This document shows positions 61,001 to 64,000 of a stretch of 64,000 nucleotides of DNA, one piece after another. This DNA is from Ramlibacter sp. Leaf400 (GTDB taxonomy: Bacteria; Pseudomonadota; Gammaproteobacteria; Burkholderiales; Burkholderiaceae_C). Position numbers and translations under genes: made by a program. Every line of letters starts with the position of its first letter. Position 1 is the stretch's first letter. The notes under the pieces are model-generated. The model ran no database searches. It was not told where the DNA came from and saw only the letters and a program-made list of their open reading frames with translations. The DNA lies in the NCBI RefSeq assembly GCF_001424545.1, contig NZ_LMQL01000009.1, forward strand, positions 516,822 through 580,821, written 5' to 3'.

Positions 61001-61760
61001 CCTTCAACTCGCCGGCCCACCGGGCCCAGGGCGCCTTGAGTTCGGCGAGCCGGCTCGTCGCCTGTTCGCGGGCCACGCGCAGCGCCTCGCCGGGCCCGGG
61101 CCCGTCGGGCAGGTCGGCCCGGTGCGGCAGCAGGCGCTCGACCCGGGCCCGCAAGCCGTCGGGTCCGCCCCACCATTCGCGCACCTGCCGCGCATCGTCG
61201 GGCGGCAGCGGATAGAAGAAGGTGCGCCAGTGGTCGCGCACGGCCTCGTCCAGCAGGTCGCGCTGGTCGGCCTGCAGCGTCTGCGTGAACAGGCTGCCGC
61301 TGTCGAAGGCGTGCTCGCGCAGCATGCGGTAGCACCAGCCGTGGATGGTGGACACGGCGGCCTCGTCCATCCACTCGGCGGCCAGCTGCAGCCGGCGCGC
61401 GCAGGCGGGCCACTGCTCGTGGGGATAGCTGGCCCTCAGGTCGTGCAACAGGTCCTGGCCCGGCGCCTGGGCGGCAACGCCAGCCGGGTCGCAGCGGAAG
61501 GCCTGCGCGGCCTCGGCCAGCCGCGCGCGGATGCGGTCGCGCAGCTCCTGCGTCGCCGCCTCGGTGAAGGTGACGACCAGGATCTCCGGCGGCGTGAGCG
61601 GCGCGCCGGCGGCAGCCTCGCCGCCATGGCCCAGCACCAGCCGCAGGTAGAGCGCCGCGATGGTGTAGGTCTTGCCGGTGCCGGCGCTGGCCTCGATCAG
61701 CGCATTGCGGCCCAGCGGCAGCGTGAGCGCGTCCAGGGGGCGCGGTGCGTCCGTGCTCAT
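58095..61760 (-). CDS. recB: Exodeoxyribonuclease V subunit RecB
   Basis: 1221 residues, full length. UvrD-like helicase N-terminal: Walker A EASAGTGKTYTIAALYL at 23-39, LVDEFQDTDPVQYGIF as motif II, VLIGDPKQAIYAFRGAD motif III, VVTVHKSKGLEYPLVFVPF motif V. The C-terminal nuclease is intact: GTFLHGLLEW with the His, KGFIDLVFEHEGRYYVADYK with D and DYK catalytic residues. RecB is the 3'-5' helicase and nuclease of the double-strand-break repair complex. ATG 61760 overlaps recC by 4 bp. Confidence 0.96.
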   Translation of the reverse strand: MSTDAPRPLDALTLPLGRNALIEASAGTGKTYTIAALYLRLVLGHGGEAAAGAPLTPPEILVVTFTEAATQELRDRIRARLAEAAQAFRCDPAGVAAQAPGQDLLHDLRASYPHEQWPACARRLQLAAEWMDEAAVSTIHGWCYRMLREHAFDSGSLFTQTLQADQRDLLDEAVRDHWRTFFYPLPPDDARQVREWWGGPDGLRARVERLLPHRADLPDGPGPGEALRVAREQATSRLAELKAPWARWAGELKDLLDRACAARQVDGRKLQTRWFHDWLACLEAWAHDDRAWPLAETSTAWTRLTPDGLAAAWKSGTPIEHPGLAAIQGLPAALKSLPDGRDAVLAHATRWVADRLAREQRRRAEMGFDDLLTQLHRALHDAGNGERLAALIRRQFPVALVDEFQDTDPVQYGIFRRIYGEAADAAMVLIGDPKQAIYAFRGADIHTYLAARRDTEGHLYTLGTNHRSTQAMVDAVNHLFGMAERRSGPGAFLFRAAAQDPLPFLPVRARGRAERWQVQGAEAPALVAWCHDPGRVVRSGDYRDAMAGACAGEIVRLLNLGQQGQAGFVDADGTLQPLRPRDIAVLVNNGSEANCVRRALRTQGVRSVYLSDRDTVFRTRAAAELQRLLQGCAEPDDPRRLRAALGTRLLALDWPALERLNHDELHWEGRVEQFHSYRRQWRRQGVLPMLRRVLHDFGVPARLLAQDDERQLTDLLHLSELLQQASALLQGEHALVRWLAEQREDDLVTAEERQVRLESDADLLKVVTVHKSKGLEYPLVFVPFAVACRPEDGSSPPLRWHDGEGRAHITLSPDDEAVRLADRERLGEDLRKLYVALTRARHATWIGLAPAEAWSKTAIGWLLDEGREPVPGQLRGMLENAFTGCAAISVAEPPLGSEDRYTAAARAPLLPGDTLRAQAQRERWWISSYSRLLGGPAGPAAPQTAEEANYLEDEGVVVVAPPVVPSGRSEGRLHDFPRGAAAGTFLHGLLEWAGREGFPSVAATPNGWQAQWARRCRPAPWAAHEPALREWFASWLQAPLDLSPLAPGSAPVVPAQLGAYQVEMEFWIAATGVDVAALDALVARHTLGGQARPPVLAQQLNGMLKGFIDLVFEHEGRYYVADYKSNWLGADDGAYSPHAMRDEVLRHRYELQYALYLFALHRLLRSRLPDYDYDRHVGGAVYLFLRGHAAPGGGLHLERPSRELVEAMDRLFAGRPAEAAA

Positions 61761-64000
61761 GCCGCTCCCTCGCTGTCGTCCGGCGGCGCGCCCGCCGCGT
61801 CGCGCACAGGCTGCAGCAGCGTGCGAGCCCAATGCGTGAACTCGCCCCCGGCCCACAGCGATTCGAAATCGGCATGCGCGCGCACCAGCGCCTCGTCCCA
61901 GTCGACCTGGCGTTCGTAGCACTCGCGCACCGCTTCCATGGCCACCTCGTCCCCGCCCTGCGTCGCCTTCAGCCAGGCCGCCGCGGCCTGCACCTCGAAC
62001 GGCAACGGCCGCCGCATCCCTTCGTGCCAGGCCTGCAGCAGCGCGTCCCAGTGCGCGACCGCCTCTTCGACCGACAACGGCTGGAACGTGGCCGCACCGG
62101 TCTTGCTCAACACGACGGTGGTGAGCGGCGAGCCGCCCAGGTGCCCGGCCAGGTGCGCCACCCAGTGCGGCAGCAGGCGGTCGTGGCGCCAGCTGCGCTT
62201 GTCGACCAGGCTGCTGAACTCCAGCACCAGCCGTGCGCGCCGGCCCTGCGCATCGCAGCGCAGGCCATCGAGCCAGTCCTCGACGCGAAGCGCCTGCCCT
62301 TGCGCGCCGCTCTCGTGCAGCACCGGCTCGTCGTCCAGCCGCCGGGGCCACTGCGCCAGGGTGCGCGCGTAGCGCTCGAACAGCCGCTCCATCGGCTCGG
62401 CCAGGGTCTCCTGCACCTGCTGCGCGAAGGCGCCGTGCGGCAGCTGGCCGCGGCGCTCGATGCGCTCCAGTTGCGCTCGCAGGGCCTGGTCGCGCGGCTG
62501 CCCCGCGTCCACCGCGGTGCGCTGCATGCGGATCAGCTCGCCCTGCAAGGTCCACTGCTCCAGGCCGTCGAGCGCGAACGGCTCCTCGTCCTGCGCCACC
62601 GGATCGTCCGCACGGAACGAGACGCCCAGGCGCTGTTCGAGGAAGGCGCGCGCCGGGTGCTTGAGCAGGTCGCCCAGCCGCTTGAGCGTGAGCGCCTGCG
62701 CCGGCACGTGCGGCGGCAAGGCCTGGGGGGGCGTTGCGGGCTCGCAGGCCTCCAGGCTGGCCCGCCACTCGCGCGCATAGCTGAAGAGCCCCGGCGTTCG
62801 TCCGTCGAAGTACGCGGGATGGAAAGGCTGCAGGCGGTGCTCGACCGTCAGCGCATGCAGCAGCGCCGCGCCGGCTTGCGTCGCATCGCCCGCCCCGGCC
62901 ATCGACCACCCGGCCGCGATGTGGTCGCGCAACTGCGCCACCAGCACGGAGGGCGGGCGCTCCTGGTTGTCCTGCGCGCTGCGGCCCACCCAGCTCACGT
63001 GCAGGTGCTCGCGCGCGGACAGCAGCGCCTCCAGGAACAGGTAGCGGTCGTCCTCGCGCCGCGAGCGGTCGCCCGGCCGGTGGTCGCCGGCCATCAGGTC
63101 GAAGTCCATCGGCGTGCGGCTGCGCGGGTAGTCGCCGTCGTTCATGCCCAGCAGCGCCACCCAGCGGAAAGGGATCGCGCGCATCGGCATCAGCGAAGCG
63201 AACGTCACGCCGCCGGCGAAGAAGGGCTGCTGCAGCGCGGGCGGCTCCAGCGCGGTCATCCAGTGCTCGCGCACCACGGACAGCGGCAGCGGTTCCGTCA
63301 TGCCGGCGGCGGCGCAGGCCTGCTCCCAGTCGTCGACCGCGGCGCGTGCGCGCAGCAGCGTGAGGCCCTCGGCGCTGCCGTCGGCCGCGGTGAAGAAGTC
63401 GTCCAGCAGCCCGCGCAGGCGCACCGCCCACTCCACCGGCGCCACCGGTTCGCGCAGCGCGCGCCACAACGCCTCCAGCGATTGCGCCAGGCGCACCAGC
63501 GGCCCGAGCAACGCGGCCTCCAGCCCGCCGACTTCGGGCATGGGCTCGATGCCGTTCCAGGCCTCGCCGGCGCCGACCGCATAGCCCAGCACCATGCGGC
63601 GCAGCCCGAACGACCAGCTGTTCTGCTCCAGCCCCGCGGGCAGCCCGAGCGATTCGCGGTGGTCCGCATGCAGCCCCCAGCGCACGCCGGCGGCTTCCAG
63701 CCAGCGGCGAACCAGCGGCAGCTGCTCTTGGCCGATGCCGAAGCGATCGCGCAGGGCCGGCACCTGCAGCAGGTCCAGCACCTCGCCGGCCGCGATGCGC
63801 GACTGCGGCAGCGACAGCAGGTGGTCCAGCGCCGCCAGCAGCGGGTCGCGCATCCGCTGGCCCTGGTCCGACAGCCCGAACGGGATGTGGCGGTCGTCGC
63901 CCGGCTCCACCAGGCCGAACACGGCCTGCACGTGGGCCGCGTAGTCGCCCACGTCCGGCACCATCACGATCACGTCGCGCGGGCGCAGCGTGGGGTCGGC
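61757..64000 (-). CDS. recC: Exodeoxyribonuclease V subunit RecC (5' truncated by window)
   Basis: 747 residues visible; the frame is open to the end of the window, where TLRPRDVIVMVPDVGDYAAH marks a point about one third into the protein. RecC features are FGLSDQGQRMRDPLLAALDH, WVALLGMNDGDYPRSRTPMD, and YLFLEALLSAREHLHVSWVG. RecC is a catalytically inactive helicase-like subunit that holds the complex together and recognises Chi. Gene order recC-recB-recD with 4-bp overlaps is usual in Burkholderiales. Confidence 0.95.
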   Translation of the reverse strand, partial: ADPTLRPRDVIVMVPDVGDYAAHVQAVFGLVEPGDDRHIPFGLSDQGQRMRDPLLAALDHLLSLPQSRIAAGEVLDLLQVPALRDRFGIGQEQLPLVRRWLEAAGVRWGLHADHRESLGLPAGLEQNSWSFGLRRMVLGYAVGAGEAWNGIEPMPEVGGLEAALLGPLVRLAQSLEALWRALREPVAPVEWAVRLRGLLDDFFTAADGSAEGLTLLRARAAVDDWEQACAAAGMTEPLPLSVVREHWMTALEPPALQQPFFAGGVTFASLMPMRAIPFRWVALLGMNDGDYPRSRTPMDFDLMAGDHRPGDRSRREDDRYLFLEALLSAREHLHVSWVGRSAQDNQERPPSVLVAQLRDHIAAGWSMAGAGDATQAGAALLHALTVEHRLQPFHPAYFDGRTPGLFSYAREWRASLEACEPATPPQALPPHVPAQALTLKRLGDLLKHPARAFLEQRLGVSFRADDPVAQDEEPFALDGLEQWTLQGELIRMQRTAVDAGQPRDQALRAQLERIERRGQLPHGAFAQQVQETLAEPMERLFERYARTLAQWPRRLDDEPVLHESGAQGQALRVEDWLDGLRCDAQGRRARLVLEFSSLVDKRSWRHDRLLPHWVAHLAGHLGGSPLTTVVLSKTGAATFQPLSVEEAVAHWDALLQAWHEGMRRPLPFEVQAAAAWLKATQGGDEVAMEAVRECYERQVDWDEALVRAHADFESLWAGGEFTHWARTLLQPVRDAAGAPPDDSEGAA

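Noticed and set aside
57999-61919. A 1306-codon open frame on the + strand opposite recB/recD
   Set aside because: It is an antisense frame kept open by high GC and biased codons. The minus strand encodes intact RecB and RecD with all motifs; the + translation is low-complexity Arg/Ala/Gln-rich without domains.
56107-64000. Anti-phage or prophage recombination genes
   Set aside because: Gene order, full-length domains and composition match housekeeping recCBD; no phage or mobile genes flank it.

Overview
The window is GC-rich, densely packed chromosomal DNA with about 63 genes, many joined by 4-bp ATGA stop/start overlaps. The rdgC-minC-minD-minE block, the many TRAP and CaiB-type catabolic genes, the class III alcohol dehydrogenase/S-formylglutathione hydrolase pair and recCBD point to a betaproteobacterium of the Burkholderiales, most likely Comamonadaceae (Ramlibacter/Variovorax-like). 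That placement is inferred from gene content and style, not from a marker gene. I see no rRNA, tRNA, CRISPR array, insertion sequence or prophage.

Layout. 1-1426: the 3' end of a LacI-type regulator running into a convergent DnaJ-like gene. 1783-4813: a redox cluster of di-heme cytochrome, ECF sigma factor, exported ferritin-like protein and small cytochrome c. 4829-10826: a LysR regulator divergent from an RraA-family aldolase, an aminotransferase and a complete polar amino acid ABC transporter, ending at a clear terminator. 11005-13874: rdgC and minCDE. 13871-15361: a DUF5996 protein and an FMN reductase. 15527-24951: a catabolic locus with one long minus-strand operon (TRAP transporter, an unusual binding protein without signal peptide, CaiB CoA-transferase, SDR, FAH hydrolase) divergent from a second CoA-transferase, a MaoC hydratase and an IclR regulator. 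25010-30242: small signalling proteins, a vanadium-haloperoxidase/PAP2-like exported protein, a methyltransferase and a BTAD/TPR regulator whose linker carries a dispersed repeat element. 30229-34781: an envelope-modification module (phosphoethanolamine transferase, PAP2 phosphatase) divergent from an OmpR/HK two-component system, with a PmrA-box-like site between them. 34692-40202: FAD monooxygenase, small membrane protein, acyl-CoA ligase, acetyltransferase, BaiN-like flavoprotein. 40273-40418: a perfect 29-bp inverted repeat matching the element in the BTAD gene. 40433-49142: a second catabolic locus (orphan TRAP binding protein, Zn-alcohol dehydrogenase, flavoprotein, GMC oxidoreductase, TIM-barrel isomerase, EthD-like protein) divergent from an IclR regulator and an SMP-30 lactonase. 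49161-52478: a degenerate sensor kinase and a glutathione-dependent formaldehyde oxidation operon headed by a DUF4242 protein. 52643-56110: small membrane protein, GlxA-type regulator, TTC38-like TPR protein with a LuxR response regulator. 56107-64000: recD, recB and the 3' part of recC.

How the genes may work together. Three regions look like self-contained nutrient systems in which uptake, enzymes and local regulator are adjacent: the ABC/aminotransferase/aldolase unit, the TRAP/CoA-transferase unit, and the orphan-TRAP/flavoenzyme unit. The most specific prediction is for the first. Its RraA-family protein has the complete D-X20-R-D motif of 4-hydroxy-4-methyl-2-oxoglutarate/4-carboxy-4-hydroxy-2-oxoadipate aldolases, so with the aminotransferase and transporter it could import a gamma-hydroxylated glutamate analogue and convert it to pyruvate. 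The pmrAB/eptA-like module probably tunes lipid A charge.
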